Shown: positions 42,980-52,061 of the stretch, piece by piece
How positions within the stretch are numbered: the stretch's first letter is position 1
How the letters are laid out: every line of letters starts with the position of its first letter
Notes under the pieces: generated by a model
The model's input: only the letters and a program-made list of their open reading frames with translations
The model's database searches: none
Told to the model about the DNA's origin: nothing
Translations under genes and position numbers: made by a program
NCBI RefSeq assembly: GCF_041538065.1
Contig: NZ_JBGORW010000009.1
Location: 78,788-142,787, forward strand
DNA from: Leptotrichia hongkongensis
GTDB lineage: Bacteria > Fusobacteriota > Fusobacteriia > Fusobacteriales > Leptotrichiaceae
Length of the DNA: 64,000 bases
Direction of reading: 5' to 3'

Positions 42980-44305
42980 CTATCCAAAGGACTTGTCACT
43001 TTTCTTGTTAAACACAATATCAATCGGACATCCTTCAAATCCAAAATATTCTCTTAATTTATTCTCAATATATCTTTGATAAGAAAAATGTATTAATTCT
43101 GGATTGTTCGCAAAAAATGCAAATTTTGGCGGTGCCTGACTTACCTGTGTCGCATAATTTATTTTTACTGCCCGTCCTTTTCTTGTAGGCACTGGATTCT
43201 GTGCTATCATTTCTGCCAAAATCTGATTCAATAGTCCAGTTGATATCTTTTTATGGTATTCTTCATTGATAAATTTAGCCTGTTCTAGTATATTCAACGT
43301 TCTTTTCCCAGTCAATGCCGAAATTGTAACAATCGGAGCATAATCTAAAAATGCTAAGTCTGCTTTTATCAAAGCCGTAAATTCCTTCACACTGTTGTTA
43401 TCCTTTTCAATCAAATCCCATTTGTTTACTGCAATAATAATCGGCTTTCTCTCCTCATAAATCATCCCTGCAATTCTTTTATCCTGATCTGTCAAAAGTT
43501 CTGTTGCATCTAGCATCAGCACACACACATCTGCCCTTTTTATAGCTTTTATTGCACGTAATACACTGTAATATTCAATGTCATCTTCCACTTTCGATTT
43601 TCTACGGATTCCCGCTGTATCAATTAATGTATAGGTTTCTCCATTATATCTCAAACTCGAGTCAATCGAATCTCTAGTCGTTCCGGCAATATCACTTACA
43701 ATCGAACGTTCTTCATTTAAAAGCTTATTTACAAGTGAAGATTTTCCAGCATTCGGTCTTCCAAGAATTGCAATATTAAGTCCTTCTTCTGTCCTTTTTA
43801 TTTTCTTATCCTCAAATTTATTAATTACAGCATCAAGCAAATCTCCCAAATTAGTCTTATGCTCCCCAGAAATTCCAATAACTTCTTCAAATCCTAGTCC
43901 ATAAAATTCAAAAATATTTTCCTGGTCACGCATATAATTGTCAATCTTATTTACAGCTACAACAACCTTTTTATCCTGTCTTCTAAGTACAGTTGCCACA
44001 TCCTCGTCAAGTCCAGTAATCCCAGCTTTTCCATCTACTAGAAATATAATTACGTCCGCCTCGTCAATTGCGACCTGTGCCTGCTGCTTAATTTTCCCCA
44101 TCATAAAGTCTTCTGTACGTGGCTCAAGCCCTCCAGTATCTACCAAGATGAACTCTTTTCCACTCCACTCCATCTCACGATAAAGCCTATCTCTAGTAAC
44201 TCCTGGCTCATCCTTCACGATAGACAGCCTGTCACCCACGAGCTTATTAAATAAGGTTGATTTCCCCACATTAGGTCTACCAACAATCGCTACTGTATGT
44301 TTCAT
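42980..44305 (-). CDS. der: Ribosome-associated GTPase Der (EngA)
   Basis: A 441-residue double GTPase needed for 50S subunit maturation. G domain 1 has GRPNVGKST (about 8-16), DTGG and NKID. G domain 2 has GRPNAGKSS (about 183-191), DTAG and NKWD. The KH-like C-terminal domain ends with FGFEGCPIDIVFNKK. ATG 44305 has GGAGG six bases upstream; the longer in-frame reading begins at a TTG inside that site. It appears to lead an operon through to ktrA. Confidence 0.97.
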   Translation of the reverse strand: MKHTVAIVGRPNVGKSTLFNKLVGDRLSIVKDEPGVTRDRLYREMEWSGKEFILVDTGGLEPRTEDFMMGKIKQQAQVAIDEADVIIFLVDGKAGITGLDEDVATVLRRQDKKVVVAVNKIDNYMRDQENIFEFYGLGFEEVIGISGEHKTNLGDLLDAVINKFEDKKIKRTEEGLNIAILGRPNAGKSSLVNKLLNEERSIVSDIAGTTRDSIDSSLRYNGETYTLIDTAGIRRKSKVEDDIEYYSVLRAIKAIKRADVCVLMLDATELLTDQDKRIAGMIYEERKPIIIAVNKWDLIEKDNNSVKEFTALIKADLAFLDYAPIVTISALTGKRTLNILEQAKFINEEYHKKISTGLLNQILAEMIAQNPVPTRKGRAVKINYATQVSQAPPKFAFFANNPELIHFSYQRYIENKLREYFGFEGCPIDIVFNKKSDKSFG

Positions 44306-44465
44306 ATTTTCCTCCAATTTTCTATTTATTTTTTCCCTTTAAATTATCAATCAAATTTTTTTGCAATTTACAAAAAATTCCTGAAACCAAATTTTCATTT
44401 AATTTTCCTAACTTTTATAAATTCTCTCTCAAAATTATTCAAATAATTTTAGAAGAATTTGAATA

Positions 44466-44572
44466 TATACTCAAACTTATTTAAAATTAAACTACTAAAA
44501 ATTATATTGATTTAGGGTTTGAGTAAAATAGTCATAGCCTTTTGAGTTTAGTTTTAAAGCAGTTTTACTATA
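44466..44572 (+). repeat. R1 MITE-like element, copy D
   Basis: 107 bp, starting TATACTCAAACT and ending TTTTACTATA. It is almost identical to copy E at 50628-50734. It lies upstream of der, in the gap before the DUF1304 terminator. Confidence 0.88.
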
Positions 44573-44644
44573 CAATATATTTTATCATATTTTTTGTATT
44601 TTTATTAGTTTTTTTTATTGATATTACAGAAAAAGTGCAAATAA

Positions 44645-44680
44645 AATAAAGACTAGAGCATTATCTCCAGTCTTTTTGCA
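44645..44680. terminator. Terminator hairpin downstream of the DUF1304 gene
   Basis: AAAGACTAGAG (from about 44648) pairs with CTCCAGTCTTT around a six-base loop, with one mismatch. T-rich tracts lie on both strands. For the minus strand it ends the DUF1304 message. Confidence 0.75.
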
Positions 44681-44770
44681 AATATTTTTTAAATTTTATA
44701 TACACAAAACACCTAAACTCTCTAAAATCAAATTTTCAAGTTTAAGAATTCCTTTGAAATCCAATTAAAT

Positions 44771-45148
44771 TTATGAAACTACTAATGGCAACAATACTGC
44801 GATAATAGCCATTAAAGCAGGTAAACCCTGCACTAAAAATATTTTTTTAGAAACTGTGACAGAACCATAAATAGCTGCACAGATAATACAAATTAGGAAG
44901 AAAACTGCAATTTGAAATTGAAATTCTCCACTTTCGATTAAACTCCACACTAATCCTGTGGCAAGAAAACCGTTGTACAGCCCTTGATTTGCCATCATTT
45001 TTTTTACACGTTCATCTTTTAAAAAGTCTATTTCCAGTCCAAAGTTTCTTTGAACAGTTTCACTTTCATTAAGATACATTTCAAGGATTAATATATAATA
45101 ATGCTCCAACGCCACAAATAATATTAATATGAATGCCAGTATGCTCAA
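44771..45148 (-). CDS. DUF1304 family membrane protein
   Basis: A 125-residue protein with about four helices. It shows the DUF1304 pattern: LFVALEHYYILILEMYL at the start, then NQGLYNGFLATGLVW in the middle and a YGSVTVSKKIFLVQGLPALMAII end. The function is unknown. The start is a TTG at 45148 with GGGAG nine bases upstream; no ATG fits. It lies 46 bases after map on the same strand and may be read with it. Confidence 0.85.
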   Translation of the reverse strand: MSILAFILILFVALEHYYILILEMYLNESETVQRNFGLEIDFLKDERVKKMMANQGLYNGFLATGLVWSLIESGEFQFQIAVFFLICIICAAIYGSVTVSKKIFLVQGLPALMAIIAVLLPLVVS

Positions 45149-45194
45149 AATAATTCTCTCCCTTCTTTATATTTTTTTATTCTTTCTATTTAGC

Positions 45195-45968
45195 TTAATC
45201 TCTTACACTTAAAATTACAGGCTTTCCATCAATAATGGCAAGGCTATGTTCGTATTGGGCTGAACGTTTACCATCTTTAGTAACCGCTGTCCACATATCA
45301 GATAATACTTTCACTCTATAAGTCCCGACATTTACCATCGGCTCAACTGTAATTACCATTCCATCTTCAATTTTAGCTCCTGTTCCAGCTTTTCCATAAT
45401 TTGGAATAATTGGGTCTTCGTGCATTTCCTTTCCTACTCCATGCCCTGCAAAATCTCTTACAAGTGAGAATCCAAAGCTCTCTACATATTCCTGAATAGC
45501 ATGCCCGATATCTCCAATTCTGTTTCCGGCACGTGCCACTTCAATTCCGATATCTCTTGCCTTTTCAGTAACTTCCATAAGTTTTTTAGAAGTTTCGTCA
45601 ATTTCTCCCACAGCATAAGTAATCGCAGCGTCACCAAAATATCCATCAAGTACTGTAACCGTATCAACTGTCAGAATATCGCCTTCCTTTAGTATTTGCT
45701 TTTTGCTTGGAATACCGTGTACTACGACTTCGTTTACAGAAATACAAGTTGCGGCTGGATAAGGAGGATATGGATGTCCCACATCGTAACCTTTCGTTCC
45801 TGGAATTGCTCCTTGACTTCTAATGTAGTCTTCAGCGATTTGATCCAGTTCATATGTACTGATTCCAGCTTTTACGTGTTTTGGCAATACATCTTCAAAA
45901 AGTCTTGCGATTATTTCATTAGCTTTTTTTATTTTTTTTATTTCATCCAATGTTTTATAAATTATCAT
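45195..45968 (-). CDS. map: Methionine aminopeptidase, type I
   Basis: A 257-residue cytosolic enzyme that removes initiator methionine. The five metal ligands are Asp102, Asp113, His176, Glu209 and Glu240, offset by five from E. coli Map, and His84 matches catalytic His79. There is no N-terminal zinc-finger extension (type Ia). A weak AGAAG site precedes ATG. The start is 213 bases from the end of adk. Confidence 0.97.
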   Translation of the reverse strand: MIIYKTLDEIKKIKKANEIIARLFEDVLPKHVKAGISTYELDQIAEDYIRSQGAIPGTKGYDVGHPYPPYPAATCISVNEVVVHGIPSKKQILKEGDILTVDTVTVLDGYFGDAAITYAVGEIDETSKKLMEVTEKARDIGIEVARAGNRIGDIGHAIQEYVESFGFSLVRDFAGHGVGKEMHEDPIIPNYGKAGTGAKIEDGMVITVEPMVNVGTYRVKVLSDMWTAVTKDGKRSAQYEHSLAIIDGKPVILSVRD

Positions 45969-46181
45969 TTTTTGTACTTCTTCTTTCTAAATTTCTTTTT
46001 TTATTTTTTTAGTCTACATATTTGACAATTTAATACTTTTTTACAAAAAATCTTGTACTTTTGCAAATAAAATTTTATTAATTATCAAATAAGTTTAGCA
46101 ACATTACTCTAAAACTAAATTCAAGTTCTAAAGTTTCATAATTTTTATCAATTCAATCTTAAATAATTTTAAAATTATTTA

Positions 46182-46811
46182 CTATTTTTCCAAGATATCA
46201 ATTATATCTTTTGTAATTTCTTCCAGTTTTTTTGCACCATCTACACTGTAAACTTTATTTTGTTTTTTGTAAAAATCCAATACTGGTGCTGTCTGTTCGT
46301 TGTAAACTGCAAGTCTTTTTTTCACTGTTTCTTCATTATCATCTGCCCTTTGTTCCAAATCTTCTGGATTTTCATCAACTGGCGGATTATATTTTATATG
46401 ATAAATTTTACCAGTCTTTTTTGATACTCTTCTTCCTGTGATTCTTTCAATAATTTCTTCATCGCTAACTTCAAGTGCGATTACTTTTTCAATTTCTCTG
46501 TTTGATTTTGCCAAAATTTTGTCAAGTTCTTCAGCTTGAGCCACTGTTCTTGGAAATCCATCCAAAATGAATCCTTTTTTACAGTCATCTTCCTGCAATC
46601 TTGCTTCTACAAGCCCATTTACAATATCATCAGAAACTAATTTACCTTCATCCATCAATTTTTTGGCTTCCAGTCCTAGTGGAGTCTTGTTTGCAATTGC
46701 AGCTCTCAAAATGTCTCCTGTTGAAATTTGAGGAATTTCATATTTTTGAATTAATTCCTTTGCCTGAGTTCCTTTTCCTGCTCCAGGTGCTCCAAATAAC
46801 ACTATATTCAT
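46182..46811 (-). CDS. adk: Adenylate kinase
   Basis: A 209-residue enzyme (ATP + AMP to 2 ADP). Motifs are GAPGAGKGTQ (7-16), STGDILRAAI, GFILDGFPRTVAQAE and the lid GRRVSKKTGKIYHIKYNPP. The lid lacks the four zinc-binding cysteines of Gram-positive enzymes, so it is the zinc-free form. The ribosome site is GGAT at 46819-46822. It lies at the edge of a perfect 22-base palindrome (46823-46844), which could affect initiation. Confidence 0.97.
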   Translation of the reverse strand: MNIVLFGAPGAGKGTQAKELIQKYEIPQISTGDILRAAIANKTPLGLEAKKLMDEGKLVSDDIVNGLVEARLQEDDCKKGFILDGFPRTVAQAEELDKILAKSNREIEKVIALEVSDEEIIERITGRRVSKKTGKIYHIKYNPPVDENPEDLEQRADDNEETVKKRLAVYNEQTAPVLDFYKKQNKVYSVDGAKKLEEITKDIIDILEK

Positions 46812-46822
46812 AATTATTTATC

Positions 46823-46844
46823 CGATATTTAAAATTAAATATCG
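46823..46844 (-). promoter_or_regulatory. Perfect palindrome in the adk leader
   Basis: CGATATTTAA, two A bases and TTAAATATCG form a perfect 10-bp inverted repeat 12 bases upstream of the adk start. A second purine-rich GGAG lies on its far side. It could be a leader hairpin or a protein operator. Confidence 0.45.
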
Positions 46845-46944
46845 CTCCTTTCCAAATTTATTTTTTCACATCTAATTTTAACATTTTAAAAGCCATTTTT
46901 CAATTTTCTTTTTTAAATTTTCAAAAAAATAACCAAAAAAGAAA

Positions 46945-46968
46945 AAAAACTGAATTTAATCAGTTTTT
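46945..46968. terminator. Terminator hairpin between the phosphohexomutase gene and adk
   Basis: AAAAAACTGA pairs with TCAGTTTTTT around a short AT loop, usable on both strands. On the minus strand it would end the mutase message. A second small hairpin, TGGGT/ACCCA, lies at about 47004-47018. Confidence 0.65.
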
Positions 46969-47085
46969 TCTGCTAAAGAACTATTTAGCTAATTTAAGTT
47001 AGAGTGGGTAATAAACCCATATATATTTTACCACATTTATAAATTTTATCAATACCTTTTTTTAATTTTTATTTTTTATTTTTTC

Positions 47086-48609
47086 TTAAATTTCTATTTT
47101 TTCGTATTTTTTTAAATAATCCTTCAATTCTTCTAAAATATCATTCCCCATTCCTTCTTTTTCTGCTTCTATATTAACACACAAAAGTGGTTCATGCAGT
47201 GATAATCTGATTAAAAACCAGCTTTTTTGACCTACATTTACTCTTACACCTTCATAGTTAGGACTTTCTAGGCTCCAATCTTCTTTTTTTTCAGCATATT
47301 CCTTAAAGTTTTCCACAATTTTTTCTCCACAAGTCCGAAAATCTTTATCTTTTATAGGAATTCTTATTTCTATTTCCTGAGCAGGCTCAGGCAACTCATT
47401 CAGAACATCTGTAAATTCAATGCCTTTTTCCCTGCTCTCTACAAGCTGAACCAAAAGCCTTGCAGCCATGTATGCTCCATCATCAAGAAAATAATTTTCT
47501 TTAAATGCGGCATGTCCTGACGTTTCTATAGCAAGAGGAGAATACTTTCCTTCATTATTCAGTCTTATAGATTCGTTTATTACGTTTTTATATCCTCGCT
47601 GGAATCTGTGGTGAATCCCGCCACGGTTTTCTATAAACTCTTTTAGCCCTGCTGATGTAATCGAATCTGTTACAATTATCCCACCAGAATGTTCTTTTAA
47701 CAATATTTCACTAAGCAATGCGATAAGGTTATTTCTGTTAATTTCACGTCCATTCTTATCTATAAAGGCGCTTCTATCTCCATCTGCATCAAATATTATT
47801 CCAAAATCTGCATTATTATCAAGAACTGTTTTTTTTATTGATTCTATCGCTTCTTTTGCTTCAGGATTCGGAATATGATTTGGAAAGTTACCATCAGGAT
47901 TTAAAAATTGGCTTCCAGTAGTATCTCCGCCCAAAACTTCTATTACCTTTTTAGCAAAAAATCCTGCAGCTCCATTTCCTGCATCAATCACTATCCTTAA
48001 GTTTTTTAGCGGTTTATCCCCTTTCCCAATTTTATTTTTTATTAGTTCGCATATATATGAAGCATAGTCATCTGCTAGATTTTTTAAAGTTTCTACACCT
48101 TTTTCTTTTTTGAGCAAATTTTTTTCTTGTTTTTCAGCCATTTCTAGAAATTCATTAACATCACTTTTTTGAAGCCCCCCATTTTTCGTAAAAAATTTAA
48201 TTCCATTGTAGTAGCTCGGTAAATGGCTGGCAGTTATCATCATTGCACCATCAGCTTTATAATCCTCAAATATCGTAGTCATAAATAGTGATGGTGTTAT
48301 TGACATTCCGCAATCATATACATCAATTCCCATTTCCATCAAAGTTTTTCTTATAATTTCTGAAAATTTAGGTCCTGTATGCCTTGCATCGTACCCAACT
48401 GCCACTTTAACCTTCCTGTTTTGACTCTTTGCTATTTCATCACATTTTTCAGTTATCCAAAGCCCAAATCCTTTTGCTATGAACTCAACTTCCTTTTCAG
48501 ATAAATTAATGTCCTTATCTTCGTATTTTGAAACTATTCCCCGAATATCAGTCCCACTTATCATATTTTTTAAATCCATAAAAATACCTCTCTTTTCAAG
48601 TAAAGCCAT
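47086..48609 (-). CDS. Phosphomannomutase/phosphoglucomutase (alpha-D-phosphohexomutase)
   Basis: About 507 residues. The enzyme moves phosphate between C6 and C1 of hexoses for glycan and nucleotide-sugar synthesis. Motifs are ISGTDIRG near the N-terminus, the phosphoserine loop MMITASHLPSYYNGIKFF, the metal loop IFDADGDRSAF and the sugar loop ETSGHAAFKENYF. The start is open: ATG 48609 has GAGGAG seven bases upstream, and ATG 48579 (MDLKNMISG) has GAGAGG six bases upstream. An upstream reading to 48660 has less support. Mannose versus glucose preference cannot be read from the sequence. Confidence 0.9.
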   Translation of the reverse strand: MALLEKRGIFMDLKNMISGTDIRGIVSKYEDKDINLSEKEVEFIAKGFGLWITEKCDEIAKSQNRKVKVAVGYDARHTGPKFSEIIRKTLMEMGIDVYDCGMSITPSLFMTTIFEDYKADGAMMITASHLPSYYNGIKFFTKNGGLQKSDVNEFLEMAEKQEKNLLKKEKGVETLKNLADDYASYICELIKNKIGKGDKPLKNLRIVIDAGNGAAGFFAKKVIEVLGGDTTGSQFLNPDGNFPNHIPNPEAKEAIESIKKTVLDNNADFGIIFDADGDRSAFIDKNGREINRNNLIALLSEILLKEHSGGIIVTDSITSAGLKEFIENRGGIHHRFQRGYKNVINESIRLNNEGKYSPLAIETSGHAAFKENYFLDDGAYMAARLLVQLVESREKGIEFTDVLNELPEPAQEIEIRIPIKDKDFRTCGEKIVENFKEYAEKKEDWSLESPNYEGVRVNVGQKSWFLIRLSLHEPLLCVNIEAEKEGMGNDILEELKDYLKKYEKIEI

Positions 48610-48644
48610 ACCTATTCTCCTCGTTTTGAAAATTGGTATGGCTT
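48602..48644. promoter_or_regulatory. Hairpin over the mutase start region
   Basis: AAAGCCATACC and GGTATGGCTTT form a perfect 11-bp stem around a loop of about 21 bases. On the minus-strand message the loop holds GAGGAG and the stem holds the ATG at 48609. It may act as a terminator remnant for the transketolase operon or as a translational switch. Confidence 0.5.
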
Positions 48645-48668
48645 TTCTATTATTGTTCACTTAATTTA

Positions 48669-49598
48669 CTATTTTAAATTATTCAGCACTGTTTGTGCAA
48701 TATCCTTCGCTCTAAGCCCATAATTTGTAAGCATAGTCTCTCCATCTGCACTTTGTCCAAAAACATCCTGTATTCCATGTTTTACAACTTTTGTTGGATG
48801 AACTTCTGATAAATATTCTGAAACTGCACTTCCAAGTCCCCCAATTACAGAATGCTCTTCACTTGTTACAATAAATTTACATTCTTTTGCCGCTTTTAAA
48901 ACTGTTTCTGTGTCTAACGGCTTTATCGTAGAAACATTTACCACTCTTGCCTTTACTCCTTTTTCTTCCAGTAATTTTGCTGCTTCAAGAGCTTCTGAAA
49001 CCATAAGGCCAGTCGCTAATATTGCTACATCGTTTCCTTCTCTCAAAGTTGCAGCTTTTCCTATTTCAAATTTATAGTTTTCATCAAATAATACCGGTAT
49101 ATTCAGTCTTCCAAGTCTTACATACACAGGCCCTTCATATTCAGCCACTGCAAAGACCATTTTTTCTGTTTCTACTGCATCTGCTGGCGATAGCACTACC
49201 ATTCCTGGAATTGCACGCATTAATGCCACATCCTCAACTGACTGATGTGAACCTCCATCCTCTCCTAACGAAACCCCTGCGTGAGTTGGACAAATCTTGA
49301 CATTTAAATGCGGATATGCAACCGAGTTTCTGACCTGGTCAAAGGCACGTCCAGCCGCAAAATGTGCAAAAGTTGAAGCAAACGGTATTTTCCCAGTCGT
49401 TGCAATACCTGCCGCTGTTCCAATCATATCAGCCTCTGCAATCCCAACATTTATATGTCTTTCTGGAAACTCTTTTTTAAAATATGCAGTCATTGTTGAT
49501 TTTGACAAGTCTGCTTCCAGTACCACCACATCTTTATTTACTTTTCCCAATTTAACTAACGCTTCTCCATAAGCCACTCTAGTTGATTTTTTTTCCAT
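48669..49598 (-). CDS. Transketolase, C-terminal subunit
   Basis: A 309-residue pyrimidine-binding plus C-terminal half of a split transketolase. Landmarks are VVVLEADLSKSTMTAYF, HINVGIAEADMIGTAAGIA (with the Glu that activates the thiamine ring), FAHFAAGRAFDQVRNSVAYPHLNVKI and GLGSAVSEYL. It works with the N-terminal subunit encoded 180 bases upstream. ATG 49598 has AGGAG nine bases upstream; the ATG at 49604 is too close to it. The position after the ula genes suggests a role in handling xylulose 5-phosphate. Confidence 0.94.
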   Translation of the reverse strand: MEKKSTRVAYGEALVKLGKVNKDVVVLEADLSKSTMTAYFKKEFPERHINVGIAEADMIGTAAGIATTGKIPFASTFAHFAAGRAFDQVRNSVAYPHLNVKICPTHAGVSLGEDGGSHQSVEDVALMRAIPGMVVLSPADAVETEKMVFAVAEYEGPVYVRLGRLNIPVLFDENYKFEIGKAATLREGNDVAILATGLMVSEALEAAKLLEEKGVKARVVNVSTIKPLDTETVLKAAKECKFIVTSEEHSVIGGLGSAVSEYLSEVHPTKVVKHGIQDVFGQSADGETMLTNYGLRAKDIAQTVLNNLK

Positions 49599-49639
49599 TC
49601 TCATATTCTCCTATTTTTTATTTCATTATTTTTAAAAAC

Positions 49640-49770
49640 TTTCTAATACTGTTCCACAAGCCAGAGTTAGTGCATAGCACTTTCGCCATTCTCTTTAATA
49701 CGCCATTATTTAAATATGTTAAAATAACTATTATCGCGAAATGAAGGGAAATGGCGATTGATTTCCCTTG
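49640..49770 (+). repeat. R3 hairpin repeat, copy 3 (REP-like)
   Basis: AAGGGAAAT (49744-49752) and ATTTCCCTT (49761-49769) form a 9-bp stem with loop GGCGATTG, the same loop class as the hairpins at 3524-3551 and 29564-29591 but with a different, still paired, stem. It lies between the two transketolase genes, on the sense-opposite strand. The flank CGCGAAATGA is only weakly like the other copies. Confidence 0.5.
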
Positions 49771-49776
49771 CTATTG

Positions 49777-50595
49777 TTAACTCAATTCTTCCATTGCCTT
49801 CTTGTATTCTTCATCATTTGGAGCAGCTCCGTGGAATCCAGCGTTATTTTCCATAAATGAGACACCTTTTCCTTTTACAGTGTTTGCAACAATAACTGTC
49901 GGCTGTCCTTTAACTGTTCTTGCTGTGTCAAGAGCATTTATGATTTCTTCATAATTGTGTCCGTCAATCTCGATTACATTCCATTTGAATGCCTTGAACT
50001 TTTCTCCAATCGGAGCAACATCCATTACATCCGAAACTTTTCCATCAATTTGCAAGTTGTTATAGTCAACTATCGCAACTAAATTGTCAAGCTTGTAATG
50101 TGCCGCAGTCATAGCCGCTTCCCAAACTTGCCCTTCCTGCAATTCTCCATCTCCTAGAATTGCATAAACTCTATAGTCATTATTGTAAATTTTTGCGCTC
50201 AAAGCCATTCCGTTTGCTGCAGACAGTCCTTGTCCCAAAGAACCTGTTGACATTTCAACTCCAGCCAATTTTTTCATATCAGGATGTCCTTGAAGCGGAG
50301 AGTGCCATTTTCTAAGTGTTGGAATAAGATTTTCCCCTTCATCTCCTAAAAATCCTTTTTCAATCAAAGCCGCATACAGTGCAGGAGCAGCATGCCCCTT
50401 ACTAAGAACTAATCTGTCTCTGTTTTCCATTTTTGGATTTTTTGGATCAATATTCATTTCTTTCCAGTAAAGCACAGCTAAAATATCAGCAATCGAAAGT
50501 GAACCTCCCGGATGTCCTGATTTTGCCCTGTAAATCATTTCAATAATATCTTTTCTAAGTTCTTTTGAAATTTTTTGAATTTCCTCAACTTTCAT
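49777..50595 (-). CDS. Transketolase, N-terminal subunit
   Basis: A 272-residue thiamine-diphosphate-binding half. Landmarks are AKSGHPGGSLSIADILAVLYW, LSKGHAAPALYA, MSTGSLGQGLS and the ThDP motif GDGELQEGQVWEAAMTAAHYKLDNLVAIVDYNN. Full-length transketolases are over 600 residues, and here the two halves are separate genes on one strand. AGGAGG precedes ATG. Together they move two-carbon units between xylulose 5-phosphate and aldose phosphates. Confidence 0.95.
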   Translation of the reverse strand: MKVEEIQKISKELRKDIIEMIYRAKSGHPGGSLSIADILAVLYWKEMNIDPKNPKMENRDRLVLSKGHAAPALYAALIEKGFLGDEGENLIPTLRKWHSPLQGHPDMKKLAGVEMSTGSLGQGLSAANGMALSAKIYNNDYRVYAILGDGELQEGQVWEAAMTAAHYKLDNLVAIVDYNNLQIDGKVSDVMDVAPIGEKFKAFKWNVIEIDGHNYEEIINALDTARTVKGQPTVIVANTVKGKGVSFMENNAGFHGAAPNDEEYKKAMEELS

Positions 50596-50627
50596 AAAAA
50601 GCCTCCTATAAATTAATATTTTTATAT

Positions 50628-50734
50628 TATACTCAAACCTATTTAAAATTAAACTACTAAAAATTATATTGATTTAGGGTTTGAGTAAAATAGTCATCGC
50701 CTTTTGAGTTTAGTTTTAAAGCAGTTTTACTATA
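50628..50734 (+). repeat. R1 MITE-like element, copy E
   Basis: 107 bp, nearly identical to copy D, starting TATACTCAAACC and ending TTTTACTATA. It lies 33 bases upstream of the transketolase N-subunit start, on the opposite orientation to that gene, so it may supply or disturb its leader. Confidence 0.88.
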
Positions 50735-50789
50735 TAGTCAATTCGCTTAAAAATTAAGATAAAAATTAGTTATTTTTATCAACTCCATA

Positions 50790-50835
50790 TAAAAAGGGAG
50801 CAACCACCTAAAATGTGAAACTCCCTTCATTTTTA
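50790..50835 (-). terminator. Terminator of the XRE regulator gene
   Basis: On the minus strand AAGGGAG (from about 50828) pairs with CTCCCTT (to about 50795) and is followed by T residues. It separates the regulator from the transketolase genes. Confidence 0.7.
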
Positions 50836-50848
50836 CAAAAAGCGGTAA

Positions 50849-51256
50849 CTATTTTTTATTTAGCAGTTCTATATACTGCTTGACCAGCTCTATTTTTTCT
50901 GAATTCATATCCATTAGATTCCTAACTATTTCTCCGATATTTATATCTGAAAATTCCTCTATTATCTCATTAGTAAGCTCCTTTTTCAAATCTGACATAT
51001 CCTTATCTGTGTATCCTATTATTTTAAATAGTTTCAGATGATCTATCTTTAATATTTTAGCAATTTTTTTAAGTAGAAGAGGATTTGTCATATTATGCTT
51101 GCCTGATTCCAGATTAGATAAATAAGCTGGACTGATTTTTAGCATTTCTGCCATTTCTCTTAGTCCTATATTTTTTTGTAGTCTTTTATTTTTTATATAA
51201 TACCCTAATGCTTCTACAAGATTAGAGTTAGTTTTTATACTGTCATTTTCAGCCAT
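50849..51256 (-). CDS. XRE family helix-turn-helix regulator
   Basis: A 135-residue protein. The HTH_3/Cro-C1 domain covers about 15-72 (LGYYIKNKRLQKNIGLREMAEMLKISPAYLSNLESGKHNMTNPLLLKKIAKIL). A helical tail at 85-135 probably dimerises (ELTNEIIEEFSDINIGEIVRNLMDM). It lies 103 bases after ulaF on the same strand, with a terminator behind it. It could regulate the ascorbate genes, but the classical UlaR is a DeoR-type protein and none is in the window, so the link is only positional. Confidence 0.87.
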   Translation of the reverse strand: MAENDSIKTNSNLVEALGYYIKNKRLQKNIGLREMAEMLKISPAYLSNLESGKHNMTNPLLLKKIAKILKIDHLKLFKIIGYTDKDMSDLKKELTNEIIEEFSDINIGEIVRNLMDMNSEKIELVKQYIELLNKK

Positions 51257-51359
51257 TTTTTCACCTTATCAATTTATTCATATAGAAATATAATATCATA
51301 ATTTTATGATTTTGTGAACTGCTGAAACTTTTTACTACACAACAAATGCGGTCTATAAA

Positions 51360-52061
51360 TTATTTTTTCTTTTGTCCATAATAAGCATTCGCTCCATGTT
51401 TTCTCAAGAAATGCTTATCTAGTAACTCCTGTTGCATTGGCTTTATATCTTTGTTTACCATTTCAGTAAACATTGCCATTTTTGCCACTTCCTCCAATAC
51501 AACAGAATTATAAACAGCTTCATCAGGATTTTTTCCCCATGTAAAAGGTCCGTGACTATTTACAAGAACTCCTGGAATATATTGTGGATTTAGATTTCTT
51601 TTTTCAAAAGTTTCTATAATTACCGTTCCTGTTTCTTTTTCATATTCTCCTGTGATTTCCTCTTTTGTCATTTTTCTTGTACAAGGTATTGACCCATAGA
51701 AATAATCAGCATTTGTTGTCCCGTATGCTGGAATATCCCTTCCGCTTTGAGCCCATATTGTAGCATTTGTTGAATGAGTATGAACTATTCCGCCTATTGA
51801 AGGAAACTTTTTATAAAGCTCAATATGTGTAGGAGTATCTGATGAAGGATTTAAATCACCTTCTACAACATTTCCATCCAAATCAACTACTACCATATCT
51901 TCTACTTTCATTGTTTCGTAGTCCACACCGCTAGGTTTTATAACAATCAGATTTTTTTCTCTGTCAATTCCACTCACATTTCCCCAAGTAAATAATACCA
52001 GCCCTTTTTTTGGCAATTCTAAATTTGCCTTAAATACTTGATCCTTTAATTTTTCCAGCAT
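51360..52061 (-). CDS. ulaF: L-ribulose-5-phosphate 4-epimerase
   Basis: A 233-residue class II aldolase-fold enzyme that makes D-xylulose 5-phosphate, the last ula step. Zinc ligands His94 and His96 (VHTHSTNA) with Asp75 nearby match AraD/UlaF numbering minus one, and NSHGPFTWG supplies the third His. GNVSGID and KPSGVDY form the phosphate site. The start overlaps the ulaE stop as TAATG, which signals translational coupling. An araD role is less likely given the ula neighbours. Confidence 0.94.
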   Translation of the reverse strand: MLEKLKDQVFKANLELPKKGLVLFTWGNVSGIDREKNLIVIKPSGVDYETMKVEDMVVVDLDGNVVEGDLNPSSDTPTHIELYKKFPSIGGIVHTHSTNATIWAQSGRDIPAYGTTNADYFYGSIPCTRKMTKEEITGEYEKETGTVIIETFEKRNLNPQYIPGVLVNSHGPFTWGKNPDEAVYNSVVLEEVAKMAMFTEMVNKDIKPMQQELLDKHFLRKHGANAYYGQKKK

